Assembly (NCBI RefSeq): GCF_965638725.1
Contig: NC_134981.1
Location: 47,644,849 to 47,708,848 of the forward strand
From: Aptenodytes patagonicus
Lineage: Eukaryota; Chordata; Aves; Sphenisciformes; Spheniscidae
DNA length: 64,000 nt
Direction: 5' to 3'
In this document: in pieces, positions 35,078 through 44,620 of the stretch
How the letters are laid out: each line of letters opens with the position of its first letter
Numbering within the stretch: position 1 is the stretch's first letter
Program-made: the position numbers and the translations under genes
Notes under the pieces: model-generated
Told to the model about the DNA's origin: nothing
The model's input: the letters and a program-made list of their open reading frames with translations, nothing else
Databases searched by the model: none

Positions 35078-35629
35078 TGTAGCCATACGTTTGGGTTAAT
35101 ACCTATCCTAGACTATAGTTTTCATTGTACTAGCCTGATTACCTTGTATAAACAAAGCATGCCTTACAATGACTATGCCCTCGAAGAAGAACTAGAAGAC
35201 TGATAGAAGGGGAACATCCTGCCCTAGAAGGAGCCAGGGGCTGGATGATTGCCAAAGAAACAGGAAGTCAGCAAAAACTGCGGTAACTAGGGGAAAGGTA
35301 AAGGCGGCAGGGGGAGATCGCGACCACCGACTCAGTTCAAGACTGGAAAGACTTGCCCCCCCACGCCTGCAAGGAGCATGCGTGCTAATTTACATGGCAA
35401 GCGAGGCTAATTTGAACACAACTAACCAATGAGCATGAACTTAGGCGGGCTTTTACTAATCATGTAACAACGTAAATACGCTGTAGTTCTTGTGTGTGGT
35501 GTGCTAGCTTTGTGGAATTACCACCTAGCACCCATCTTTGCGCAAACATGAGATAAATAAATATCTCGGCTCTGTGTGTAAGATTGGCTTATTGCACACC
35601 AGGTACCAGACCCCACTTGTGGGACAACA
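35078..35629 (+). mobile_element. Probable class I solo LTR
   Basis: Runs from TGTAGCCATACG to TGTGGGACAACA and is flanked by GTAA on both sides (35074-35077 and 35630-35633). A 4-bp duplication is the class I (gammaretrovirus-like) size. A polyadenylation signal AATAAA lies at 35556-35561, followed by a GGCTCTGTGTGTAAG stretch that looks like R-U5. I have no internal sequence to confirm the family, and a 4-bp match has limited weight. Confidence 0.55.
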
Positions 35630-35749
35630 GTAAGACTAAAGAGACTAAAACAACCTCCCTGAGATGGGAGGTGCTGCATAACCTTCCTGAGAGCACTGCT
35701 CACCCACCTCTCCTATAAGCCACCAGTATCTCAGGGGCACGCTAGACCT

Positions 35750-36387
35750 TGGCCACATACATACACCTCCAGAGACACCTGCAACAGCCCTGCCCGGCGA
35801 GCAGCACCCACACTCCAGCCCATCAGCTTGGAAATCTCCCAGCCGGGCAGCAAATACCCACACCGCCTCGGAGGCGGGTTACAACCAGCTCTGGGAAGCC
35901 CAGCCGAGTGGATCTCCTCAGCCTAGCCTTCAGCGCCCAGGGGCAGTGGGTTACCTCCGCGCCTCGAGGGGGGCGACTAACATGGCGTCGCCTCGCACCT
36001 CCTCCTTGCCCCGGGCAGCAGGTAGGCCCCAACGCGGAACAGGCCGGCTGCGCAGCCGGAGCCCCCCGGGCGGGGCGGGCCTGTTGGCAAGAGGCGACGG
36101 AGCCGGTCCCGCAGCGGCCGCTCCCTCTCTCAGGGCCGCAGGAGGGCGGGAATCGGCCCGGCTGCGGTGGGGTGGGACCGCCTGGGAAGGGGCAGCTGAG
36201 GGGCGACGCCGGCTGGGGCCGCCACCGGGCGGGGCGCTCGGCACCGGGAGAGGCTGTGCCGCAGACAGCCACCGCCGCGCCCATGGTCCCCTGGGGTGGC
36301 TCAGCCCTGCCCTACGCCGTGTCGCCACCGCCCCAGGTGGGTGCTGCCTGGTGCAGATGCTTAAATAGCAGCTCCGGCTGCGTCACG
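35750..36387. promoter_or_regulatory. CpG-rich block, left half
   Basis: From about 35850 the sequence is strongly GC- and CpG-rich (GGCGACGGAGCCGGTC, GCGGCCGCTCC), unlike the AT-rich surroundings. It ends at the target duplication GTAG of a minus-strand provirus. The right half continues at 44067, so a single CpG island of roughly 1.1 kb was split by the insertion. A CGTCACG (half CRE) lies at the junction. Such islands usually mark promoters. Long ORFs here are a by-product of GC content. Confidence 0.7.
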
Positions 36388-36391
36388 GTAG
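36388..36391. repeat. Target-site duplication, left copy (GTAG)
   Basis: GTAG here and at 44063-44066 flanks the provirus exactly outside the TG...CA LTR ends. Four base pairs is the gammaretroviral size. Confidence 0.9.
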
Positions 36392-37010
36392 TGATTCACG
36401 AATTTGTCCAAGTAGTATATTCTTTATTTGCAGCGCGCTGGATGCACGGGGGATCTCTCCACCTATCGTGCATGCCCACAACAAAAGTTACATCTCATTT
36501 ATACAATTGAGTAATGAATATTCTAATAACGCCTATACATATTCATTATCTAACCACGCCTATCCTCGCTCCTCATGCTAATTAGTTGCTAATTAGTTGC
36601 ATCTGCGCAGATCTCCCAAATAATTCTGGGCCGGGGTCGTTCCAGTGAAGGCTGATAGTCTTCCTCGTCCCCTTTCACCTAGTTGGCGCCAGGTTTCGCT
36701 GATCTTTGAATATATTGCTGACAGCTTGAAGGTCCTTTACGCTTATCAGACCGTCTCATTATCCACTTTACAACAAACTGTTTTTATAGTTCCTGTGTCT
36801 TCTATCTTCAGAAGGTCAGGGTTCTTTATCTTTAGAGGGTCAGGACTAATTGGTATGTGCAAACATCTGTTCTTTATCAAACACATGACAGAATATAAAT
36901 GTAACACAAATTATCTACATATACATGACAGAGTAATGATTTACGTAAACACCTGGTTCACAATAATTATCTAATTATTTGTCTAAATATATTTCTCTTG
37001 TCCTCCATCA
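36392..37010 (-). repeat. 3' LTR of the gammaretrovirus-like provirus
   Basis: 619 bp, nearly identical to the 5' LTR at 43446-44062. On the minus strand it begins TGATGGAGGACAAGAG and ends GACAAATTCGTGAATCA. It has TATAAA- and AATAAA-type motifs equivalent to those in the 5' copy. Confidence 0.95.
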
Positions 37011-37026
37011 GTCCCCCCTTTTTCTG
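37011..37026 (-). promoter_or_regulatory. Polypurine tract
   Basis: On the minus strand AGAAAAAGGGGGGAC lies directly before the 3' LTR. This is the usual plus-strand primer of retroviral reverse transcription. Confidence 0.85.
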
Positions 37027-37054
37027 TATCATGAGTAAATTCTTTTACTACATC

Positions 37055-38215
37055 TTATATGATTTCATTAATTGCTTTCTTATAAACCATGAGAGAACAT
37101 TGAAGCATACAACTAATGATTATTCCTAGAATGATTATTAAAATTATGGTTATAAAAAGGTTCTTCAACCAAGCAAGATTTGGTAACCACGATGTTAATT
37201 TATTCCAGAGTTCTTCAAAACTCCAGGAGGTGTCATCCTGTGTAACCTGATGCAGTATTTTAGTCTGATCCCAAATTACTTGCAAGTCTGTGGAAACCCG
37301 ACCACTCTGGTCAACATATGTACAACAACTAGTGTTGATCATTATACAAACTCCTCCTTGAGCAGCTAGGAGGATATCTAAAGCCATTCTGTTTTGCAAT
37401 GCTACTTTGGACAGACTCTTAAGCTCTTCTTGTTGCGCTTGGATTGCGTCCATAGTGGCATTTTCCAATTTTTCTACAACAGCCGAAATATTTACTAGTG
37501 CTTTCTCAATTTCACTCACTCCTAACCATGGCAAAAACCATCTTACAAAACCATGAAAAGCGGTAGGTTTCTCAATTAAAGGATTGTTTCGTTTAAGTCG
37601 TCTTAATGGGCTTCTCAAAAATCCCTTATCTAATCGAGTATGTATTGTCATATTGGGAATAACTACTCCTAAGGTGCAAGTTCCTTTCCAATTTTCAGGT
37701 AACGTTTTTCTAGCAGTATCATTACATATCCAATACCATCCTTTTCCTTCAGGGACAGGCCATTTGGTAGAATTGTTCACCTCACTATTGACACCTACAT
37801 TTATTGTCTTATTACATGCTGTCTGATTTCCTACATATACCGTATCACTACAATATAATTTTCCCATACCAGTAGGTGGATTACATCGTTGAACACAAGT
37901 GTAGTAAGAATCCTGAGGGGCCGGCGTTGTTATACTTATTTGTTTCGCATCTATCCCCGAATCCCAAGAGGTATTTATCCATAATTTTGTCCAAGACACG
38001 TTAGAAGGAATTGGAATTCCGATTAATGATATTCCTTTTTTCCCATGTTCGGGGATATGAGTACATACCCAACAATCGCTTCGATTAACTAATTCAGTCA
38101 CTTGTTGTACCAAAGATAGGTGAGTATTTTCTTTCCAACCGCTCTGTATTTGATCAATTTGTACAATTACCGAAATAACCGCAATGAAGTTGGTCCAGTT
38201 GATTCGGCTTTCCAT
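37055..38215 (-). CDS. env: Retroviral env, open, with short surface subunit
   Basis: 386 aa from the ATG at 38215, overlapping the end of pol. It encodes the envelope glycoprotein precursor. Visible features are a hydrophobic N-terminal signal (residues about 8-20), a CWVC box (CXXC, 48-51), several N-X-S/T sites, a basic cleavage site RRLKR at 205-209, a hydrophobic stretch after it, the CX6CC motif at 290-298 preceded by the conserved gammaretroviral LQNRMALD segment, and a membrane anchor at about 353-372. The surface subunit is only about 209 aa, with the CXXC close to the N-terminus, which is short for this group; an N-terminal receptor-binding domain may be missing. There is no stop or frameshift. 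Expression is not known. Confidence 0.9.
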   Translation of the reverse strand: MESRINWTNFIAVISVIVQIDQIQSGWKENTHLSLVQQVTELVNRSDCWVCTHIPEHGKKGISLIGIPIPSNVSWTKLWINTSWDSGIDAKQISITTPAPQDSYYTCVQRCNPPTGMGKLYCSDTVYVGNQTACNKTINVGVNSEVNNSTKWPVPEGKGWYWICNDTARKTLPENWKGTCTLGVVIPNMTIHTRLDKGFLRSPLRRLKRNNPLIEKPTAFHGFVRWFLPWLGVSEIEKALVNISAVVEKLENATMDAIQAQQEELKSLSKVALQNRMALDILLAAQGGVCIMINTSCCTYVDQSGRVSTDLQVIWDQTKILHQVTQDDTSWSFEELWNKLTSWLPNLAWLKNLFITIILIIILGIIISCMLQCSLMVYKKAINEII

Positions 38216-39245
38216 AGGGAGTGAGAAGGGGCCTTCTTTACTTGAGAGTAGTGTATCCAAGAGTTCTTTTCTCGCACCTTAATAGCTGTATTAGTAGCCA
38301 GTAATACTTGGAAGGGTCCTTTCCATTTTTGCTCTAAAGGATCACCTGAAATAGTTTTGATTAAAACATAATCTCCTGGTTCAAAACTATGTAGAGGTCC
38401 ATCTAGTCCACGAGCTCGAGTTCCCAATACTTGTTTAGAAATTTTTCTCATCTGTTGATGTAATTCTCTCAAATATTCATACCAATAACTTTCTCCTACT
38501 TGTCTTAGATCTTCTCCTGAAAAGGTATGTTGATAAGGTCTCCCATATAATATTTCAAAAGGACTCAAGTTTTCCTTATTTCTAGGTTTAGTTCTTATTC
38601 TTAATAATGCGATTGGTAGGGATTGTGGCCATGTTAAATTAGCTTCCTGACTAATTTTAGCTAATTGTAGTTTCAGTAAGTGATTCATTTTCTCCACTTG
38701 ACCACTCGCTTGAGGTCTATAGGGAGTATGCAGCTGCCAATCAATTTCTAAGATATGACTGATCTTTTGCACTATTTGGGCACAAAAATGTGGTCCCCGA
38801 TCTGAAGATATTGTTTCCGGTAATCCAAACCGAGGAATTAATTCAGTGAGCATGAATTTTATCACTTCTCTAGACTTATTGGTTCTACACGGACGTGCCT
38901 CTGGCCATCCTGAAAAAGTGTCTACTAGAACTAATAAATATCGAAACCCCCCTTTTCTGGGTAATTCCGAAAAATCTATCTGCCAAACTTGTCCTGGGTA
39001 ATTTCCTTTACCAATGACCCCTATTCGTACTTTGTCACCTGTTTTAGGATTATTTTTAGCACAAATCTCACATTGTTGTATAACTTGTTGAATTTTGGTA
39101 TATAAATCTTTTCCAATCCAATATTTACTTATTGACTTATAAGTGGGGTCCACACCCCAATGTGTCTTAGCATGTTCTAATTTTACTAAACCCCAAATAA
39201 TTTTAGAAGGAACTATTATTTTTCCTTCCGGGGTCCAAGCCCATC
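38167..39245 (-). pseudogene. pol: Retroviral pol, integrase part (third frame)
   Basis: The integrase region of the broken pol. A CEIC pair of the zinc-binding HHCC domain lies near the start, followed by the catalytic residues in [17 protein letters not shown] and [11 protein letters not shown] (D, D, E), and a C-terminal DNA-binding domain with a GDYVLIKT-like strand and WKGPFQVLL. This part is open from about 39245 to the stop at 38167 and overlaps env by 49 nt. It is separated from the upstream pol by a frame break in a homopolymer near 39254-39260. Confidence 0.88.
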
Positions 39246-39247
39246 CA

Positions 39248-39620
39248 TTAGCATCTTTTTTTACCTTTTAAGTCGTGAATTAGTTTGTGGTCTTCCTTTC
39301 CATATTGGGGAAGACTTGATGTAGTTATTGTTTGGGCATTACCGTCAGGGATCAAAGTTAGCCCTTCAACCATTTTTCTTTCTGCTGCAATGCGAGCTTC
39401 TGTGTCAGCTAATCGATTTCCTTTTTCAAATTTAGTTTCTCCCTTTTGGTGTCCTTTGCAATGCATAACAGCAACTTCCCGAGGTAATTTTATAGCTTCT
39501 AGAAGATCCAGAATCTCTGATGCATGTTTTATCTTTTGCCCCTGGGAAGTTAAAAGTCCTCTCTCTTTCCAAATAGCTCCGTGAGCATGAATTACTCCAA
39601 AGGCATATTTTGAATACCCG
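39248..39620 (-). pseudogene. pol: Retroviral pol, RNase H end and linker (second frame)
   Basis: The frame reading MHCKGHQKGETKFEKGNRLA carries the RNase H C-terminus (conserved GHQ and the N-LAD motif). It is shifted by one relative to the reverse transcriptase frame. The break upstream lies near 39620, where a small deletion removes the TDS motif region of RNase H. The frame ends at 39248 beside a run of seven T (seven A on the coding strand). Confidence 0.82.
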
Positions 39621-41669
39621 CTTACCTTTGGTTAATTTCAAAGCTCTTGTCAACGCTATAATTTCAGCCTTTTGGGCAGAAGTACTAGAAGGTAAAGGAC
39701 CCGATTCTTTTACCTGGTCTGTTGTAGTTACAGCATACCCGGCGAACCGTCGTCCCTCTTTCACAAAACAGCTCCCGTCTGTAAATAATTCTTCATCCGC
39801 TTCCTCTAGCGGAGTTTCTATTGTTTCCATGCAATCATGTTCCAAGGGTACTTCTGACACTCCGCTGAGGAAAGAGGCTGGGTTCACAATGTTAGTTACA
39901 ATTATTTTGATGTCGTCTTGTTCAGCCAACAACGCCTGATATTTCAAAAATCTTTGAGGAGACAACCAATGAGTCCCCTTTTGCTCCAAGACGGCTGAGA
40001 CTGTATGTGATACCAACACTGTCATTATTTGTCCCAAAGTAAATTTCCGAGCTTCATAAATATTTATAGCAACTGCTGCCACTGCTCGCAAACACGAGGG
40101 CCATCCTTGGCTGACTTCATCCAATTTCTTTGAAAAGTAAGCTACAGCGCGTCGATATGGACCCAATTGTTGAGCTAATACTCCTAAGGCAAATCCTTGC
40201 CTTTCATATGAGTATAGTAAAAATGGTTTACTGATGTCCGGAATCCCTAACGCAGGGGCACTCATTAATTCCTTCTTCAATATTTTATATGCTCTCTTTG
40301 CTTCCCCTGTCCATTCCAATTTCAGGTTAGATTCTTTTAATAATTCATATAACGGCTTCACTATTATTGCATAGTCTTTTATCCACAAGCGACACCATCC
40401 GGTCATTCCCAAAAAGGTCCTCAATTCCCGGATAGTCTGCGGTTCTGGCATCTGGCAAATAGCTTCTTTCCGCTCAACTCCCAACTCTCGCCGTCCCCCT
40501 GATAACTCTATTCCCATATAGGTTACCTGGGTTTTCACAAGTTGTGCCTTTGAACGGGAAACACGATATCCCTTCATTCCCAAGAAATTTAACAGGCTTA
40601 TAGTCCATGTTAAACATCTTTCCCGTGAGCTGGTAGCTATCAATAGATCATCCACATATTGCAAAAGCACACCCTGATCATCAGGGCTACTCCAGTTCTC
40701 GAGATCTCTAGCAAGCTGGTTCCCAAAAATAGTGGGACTATTTTTAAATCCTTGAGGTAATACAGTCCATGTTAACTGAGTCTTTCGCCCCGAGTCTGGA
40801 TTTTCCCATTCAAAAGCAAATAGTTTCTGACTTCCTTCAGTCAATGGGAGGCAGAAAAAGGCATCCTTTAGATCCAAGACGGTAAACCAAATTAACTCGT
40901 CTCTTAATTTAGTTAGCAATGTATAAGGATTGGCTACCACTGGATGTAAATCCTCTACTATCTTATTTATTGCCCGAAGATCTTGAACAAGTCTATAACT
41001 TTTGCCGTCGGGCTTTTGGATGGGTAAAATAGGAGTGTTGTATTCAGATTCACATTCTTTTAACAACCCATATTTCAGGAATTTTTCTATTATTTCTTTT
41101 ATCCCCTTTCTATCTCTTAATCGGAGGGGATACTGCTTAATTCTAACAATTTGAGCTTCTGGTTTTAAGTGAATCTCAATAGGTTTCACATGTTTTGCCT
41201 TACCTGGGACTTCACTAGCCCAAACTCCGGGATATACTTGATCTAAAATTTCAGAGGGGATTTCTTCATTCTTTCCCGGAGCCTGTAATGCAGTTAAACT
41301 TAATAATGAGATTAGTTCCTCCTCCTTAACCTTTAACTTCATTTGACCATCCTTGAAAAATATTTCTGCTTCTAATACTTCTAACAAATCTCTTCCTAAT
41401 AAAGATTTTGGGGAACCGGGCAGATATAAAAACTGATGTAATCCTATATTATTCCCTATTTGATATCGTAAGGGCTTTAAAAAATGTGCCCTTTCTGTTT
41501 GTCCCGTTGCCCCTACCACCTGAACGTAATTGTCATCTTCTGGTATTAGTTTTTCATTTAGGACTGAATAAGTCGCTCCAGTATCTATTAAAAATTCCAT
41601 TGTCTTTCCTGCACTCCCCAGCTCAATATTAACCAGGGGATCAGCTGGGGTTTGATCTCCAGGTCCCCG
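39432..41669 (-). pseudogene. pol: Retroviral pro-pol: protease, reverse transcriptase, start of RNase H
   Basis: The frame is open directly after the gag stop at 41670-41672 and in the same phase, so it would be made by stop-codon readthrough as a Gag-Pol fusion. The protease has FLIDTGATYSVL (catalytic DTG). The reverse transcriptase has LPQGFKNSPTIF and the catalytic YVDD (40647-40658). RNase H begins with ELFTDGSCF and keeps the AQKAE glutamate. Correct homology ends near 39620; the remainder to 39432 is out-of-frame. The first methionine, at 41600, is internal to the fusion. Confidence 0.9.
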
Positions 41670-41672
41670 TCA
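41667..41672 (-). promoter_or_regulatory. Gag-Pol stop-codon readthrough context
   Basis: On the minus strand the gag stop and next codon are TGA CGG, followed by an open frame into the protease. A C directly after UGA is a known leaky context. Gammaretroviruses make Gag-Pol by readthrough at this position, usually at UAG. Confidence 0.7.
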
Positions 41673-43145
41673 ATCTTCTTCTTCCAAACTTCCCACTACC
41701 CTCGGGAATTTTGCCTTTTGCTTAGGACATTCTTTCTTCCAATGACCCACTTCTTTACAATAAGCACATTGATCTAGCCGCAAGGGAGGGCGCACTCCCT
41801 TTGTTTTATCATATTTATTTCCCTCTCGTGCTTGGAGAGCCGCTACAGTTGCAGTGGCAATTGTCCTTCCAAGTTTCTGTCTTTCATTTCCTTCTCTATT
41901 TCTAAACACCCTCCAAGCTTCTTCTACAAGTCTTTCTAAATCACGAGTATCAGGTTCTTTCATTTTCTGTAGTTTCCGTCTGATATCCTCTGAGGACTGT
42001 CCTAAGAATAAAGAAACTAACTGCATCCTCCCCCCTTCTGATGCTGGGTCAATTGTGGTATATTTTTGCATTCCAGTGCGCAGTCGATCTAAAAACTCCG
42101 AGGGGGTTTCTCCCAAATTTTGTTTGATCGTATATAATTGTGACCAATTTACTGATTTAGGTATTGCCGTTTCCAAACCAATACGTATCCATTCCTGATA
42201 TCCTTTTAATAATTTATAATCATTATCGTTATTATAATCCCATCTTGGATCTACCCGGGGTATATATGTTTCTACTGTCCCGGGAAGGGCTCCAGATGTG
42301 ACTTGAGCTTGTACCTGTGCCCTAGCTACCTTTAAAATCATTTGTTTTTCCGTCTCTGATAAAGCTGATAACATTATCTCAATATCTCCCCAATCTGGAT
42401 CCAGATTTTTATTTATTAATTCGAAACGCTTAGCCACTCGTTCTGGATCATCACGATATCCTTTTACAGCTTCTCTCCACGCATCTAATTCAGTAGTTGA
42501 GAATGGGACTTTAATGCGTACTAGTCCATCAGTTCCCATAGCTTGTCTCAAAGGAGCTTGAATTATTGGTCCCATTCTACTCCTAGTTCTTGCAGTAATT
42601 GGAGAGAAGGTAGGGACATCGGATTCATGTGAACTGTCTCCCTCTCCTACTGAAGGTTCCCTTTTTTCCGGGGGAGAGACATAATCCTCTAATCGTTCTT
42701 CATTCTCATCATTTAATTTTAAACATCTTTGCCCTATACTACAAGCAGAACAACAACGTTTTAGCCCTACTCCCTTCTTTTTATTATCTTTTTCAAGAGC
42801 CAAAACTAACGGATCTTTAGGGGCTAGATTTATCCCACAATCCTTCTGCCATTCTGGATGATCCCTAAGGGTAAAGAACATATCCGCATATTGCACTTCA
42901 TCCCATTTTCCTTCCCTTCGTAAAAATAACATTAATTGGAGTAAAGTATTATACTTTAAAGTGCCATTCACCGGCCATTTCTCTTTCTCTTCCAACTTAT
43001 ACAGAGGCCACCATTGATTGCAATATTTAACCAATACCTTCTTACTTTCCGTTCCTTTCGTCGAACCTACTATATCCTTCCAATGCACAAGAATACATTT
43101 CAAAGGGCTTCTTTGTGGGATTTCCACTGAGGCCCGCCCACCCAT
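41670..43145 (-). CDS. gag: Retroviral gag, open
   Basis: 491 aa starting MGGRASVEIPQR, with Gly at position 2 as needed for N-myristoylation and membrane targeting. A matrix-like region with many Trp/Lys is followed by a Cys-rich patch (CCSACSIGQRC), a Pro/Ser/acidic linker, a capsid domain with PFSTTELDAWREAV and a region resembling the major homology region (LGETPSEFLDRLRTGMQKY), then one zinc knuckle CAYCKEVGHWKKEC (CX2CX4HX4C, residues 460-473). One CCHC box is the gammaretroviral arrangement. It ends in TGA, in frame with pro-pol. No break was seen. Confidence 0.93.
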   Translation of the reverse strand: MGGRASVEIPQRSPLKCILVHWKDIVGSTKGTESKKVLVKYCNQWWPLYKLEEKEKWPVNGTLKYNTLLQLMLFLRREGKWDEVQYADMFFTLRDHPEWQKDCGINLAPKDPLVLALEKDNKKKGVGLKRCCSACSIGQRCLKLNDENEERLEDYVSPPEKREPSVGEGDSSHESDVPTFSPITARTRSRMGPIIQAPLRQAMGTDGLVRIKVPFSTTELDAWREAVKGYRDDPERVAKRFELINKNLDPDWGDIEIMLSALSETEKQMILKVARAQVQAQVTSGALPGTVETYIPRVDPRWDYNNDNDYKLLKGYQEWIRIGLETAIPKSVNWSQLYTIKQNLGETPSEFLDRLRTGMQKYTTIDPASEGGRMQLVSLFLGQSSEDIRRKLQKMKEPDTRDLERLVEEAWRVFRNREGNERQKLGRTIATATVAALQAREGNKYDKTKGVRPPLRLDQCAYCKEVGHWKKECPKQKAKFPRVVGSLEEED

Positions 43146-43424
43146 TTTCCAAATGTTGTGGTAACCGAGCTCTGGTTAACACACAACCCAAAAGGTATTT
43201 TACTTTATCAAATACCCCCAAATACAAAAGCACAAAAGCACAATTTCTTTTGTGCACCAAATAACTGGTTATACCCAAAGATAAAGAATATACTCACTTT
43301 ACAACAATGGGGTCCTTGTCTGTCCCCGCAGTGATCCGGTGAGTCGAGGAGTCCCTCCGGGAAATCCCGGGGGTACCCTAGGGAGTCCTATCCTCCACGG
43401 GTCCTGCGGCGCGACAGAGAAGAA
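43146..43424 (-). other. Gammaretroviral leader between primer site and gag
   Basis: Untranslated leader where a packaging signal is expected. A short open frame (43278-43042) overlaps the start of gag in another phase and has no recognised similarity. I do not call it a gene. Confidence 0.6.
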
Positions 43425-43442
43425 GTCCCATCTGGGTCGCCA
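43425..43442 (-). promoter_or_regulatory. Primer-binding site, probably tRNA-Arg
   Basis: On the minus strand TGGCGACCCAGATGGGAC lies 3 nt after the 5' LTR. It differs at three of 18 positions from the complement of the tRNA-Arg 3' end as I recall it. The tRNA assignment is tentative. Confidence 0.65.
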
Positions 43443-43445
43443 AAT

Positions 43446-44062
43446 TGATTCACGAATTTGTCCAAGTAGTATATTCTTTATTTGCAGCGCGCTGGATGCA
43501 CGGGGGATCTCTCCACCTATCGTGCATGCCCACAACAAAAGTTACATCTCATTTATACAATTGAGTAATGAATATTCTAATAACGCCTATACATATTCAT
43601 TATCTAACCACGCCTATCCTCGCTCCTCATGCTAATTAGTTGCTAATTAGTTGCGTCTGCGCAGATCTTCCAAATAATTCTGGGCCGGGGTCGTTCCGGT
43701 GAAGGCTGATAGTCTTCCTCGTCCCCTTTCACCTAGTTGGCGCCAGGTTTCGCTGATTTTTGAATATATTGCTGACAGCTTGAAGGTCCTTTACGCTTAT
43801 CAGACCGTCTCATTATCCACCTTACAACAAACTGTTTTTATAGTTCCTGTGTCTTCTATCTTCAGAAGGTCAGGGTTCTTTATCTTTAGAGGGTCAGGAT
43901 TAATTGGTATGCACAAACATCTGCTCTTTATCAAACACATGACAGAATATAAATGTAACACAAATTATCTACATATACATGACAGAGTAATGATTTACGT
44001 AAACACCTGGTTCACAATAATTGTCTAATTATTTGTCTAAATATTTCTCTTGTCCTCCATCA
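43446..44062 (-). repeat. 5' LTR of the gammaretrovirus-like provirus
   Basis: 617 bp with TG...CA ends. On the minus strand a TATAAA box lies at 43552-43557 and an AATAAA polyadenylation signal at 43477-43482, about 70 nt downstream, so R is short and U5 is about 30 bp. It drives minus-strand transcription towards FCHO2. Confidence 0.93.
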
Positions 44063-44066
44063 GTAG
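44063..44066. repeat. Target-site duplication, right copy (GTAG)
   Basis: Matches 36388-36391. Confidence 0.9.
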
Positions 44067-44620
44067 TCCTCCGCACCGTGGCCAGGTAAGGGGTGAACGC
44101 TAGCAGCCTTTTGTCGCTGACTCTTTTCTGTTCTGGTCTCCCCCCCCCGTCCCGAGGGTAGCCGCTGGCCATCGCGGGGCCGACGTGGCCCTGAGGCTGT
44201 GCTGTGGTGCGCGGAGGCCGTCCCGCACCGCCATGGTGGGGCGCTTCCCCTCGCCGCCGGGGCTGGCATAGCTCTCGCCGCGGGTTAAAGAAAGCAACTG
44301 GGCGGGCGCGAAAATGGCGGGTGGTCCCCGGCCGCTCGTCCGGGGGAGGGGGGAAAGCCTGGGACCGCCAGTGTGAGGGGAGGGAGGGCGCAGCCGGGGG
44401 CGGCGGTGAGAGGGGGGACACCTCTGGCAGGCAGGATTTCTGTCGGGAGGCGAGTGCTGCTGGAGGGCGGCTCGTCCTCCGGCTGTCCTCCGTGAGGGGG
44501 CGGCGGCGGGGCGGGTGGGCTTGCGCCGTGCGTTGTGCCTCCCGGCAACAGCCGCTGGTTCTGCCGTTGTCGTTACCGTGTTTTTCACTCCCCTCAAATA
44601 GTGGGCGAACCGTAGAGACT
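44067..44620. promoter_or_regulatory. CpG-rich block, right half, with a strong splice donor
   Basis: GC- and CpG-rich DNA continuing the island broken at 36387. A perfect donor consensus CAG|GTAAG ends at 44085|44086, only 23 bp from the provirus. I infer that an untranslated first exon on the + strand may end here, possibly of TMEM171, whose coding exon has an acceptor at 50181. This is not proven: another transcript or a bidirectional promoter is equally possible. Confidence 0.5.

Larger units (their letters stand above)
36392..44062 (-). mobile_element. Gammaretrovirus-like endogenous provirus, near complete
   Basis: 7671 bp with LTRs at both ends, tRNA primer site, gag, pro-pol and env in order on the minus strand, and a 4-bp duplication. 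The LTRs differ at about ten positions plus a 2-bp indel over 617 bp (roughly 1.6 percent), so the insertion is fairly recent. Gag and env are open; pol has two frame breaks. The gag stop in frame with pol, the single CCHC box in Gag and the CX6CC motif in Env all support a class I gammaretroviral lineage. It sits in a CpG island between FCHO2 and TMEM171. Confidence 0.95.

Noticed and set aside
35749-36510. 253-codon ORF across the CpG island, and others in both directions there
   Set aside because: GC-rich DNA lacks stop codons by chance. The residues show no domain, and the ORF runs across the provirus junction into the LTR.
36645-36974. 109-codon ORF found in both gammaretroviral LTRs (also 43699-44028)
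   Set aside because: It lies on the strand opposite to viral transcription and is present twice only because the LTRs are duplicated. There is no domain.
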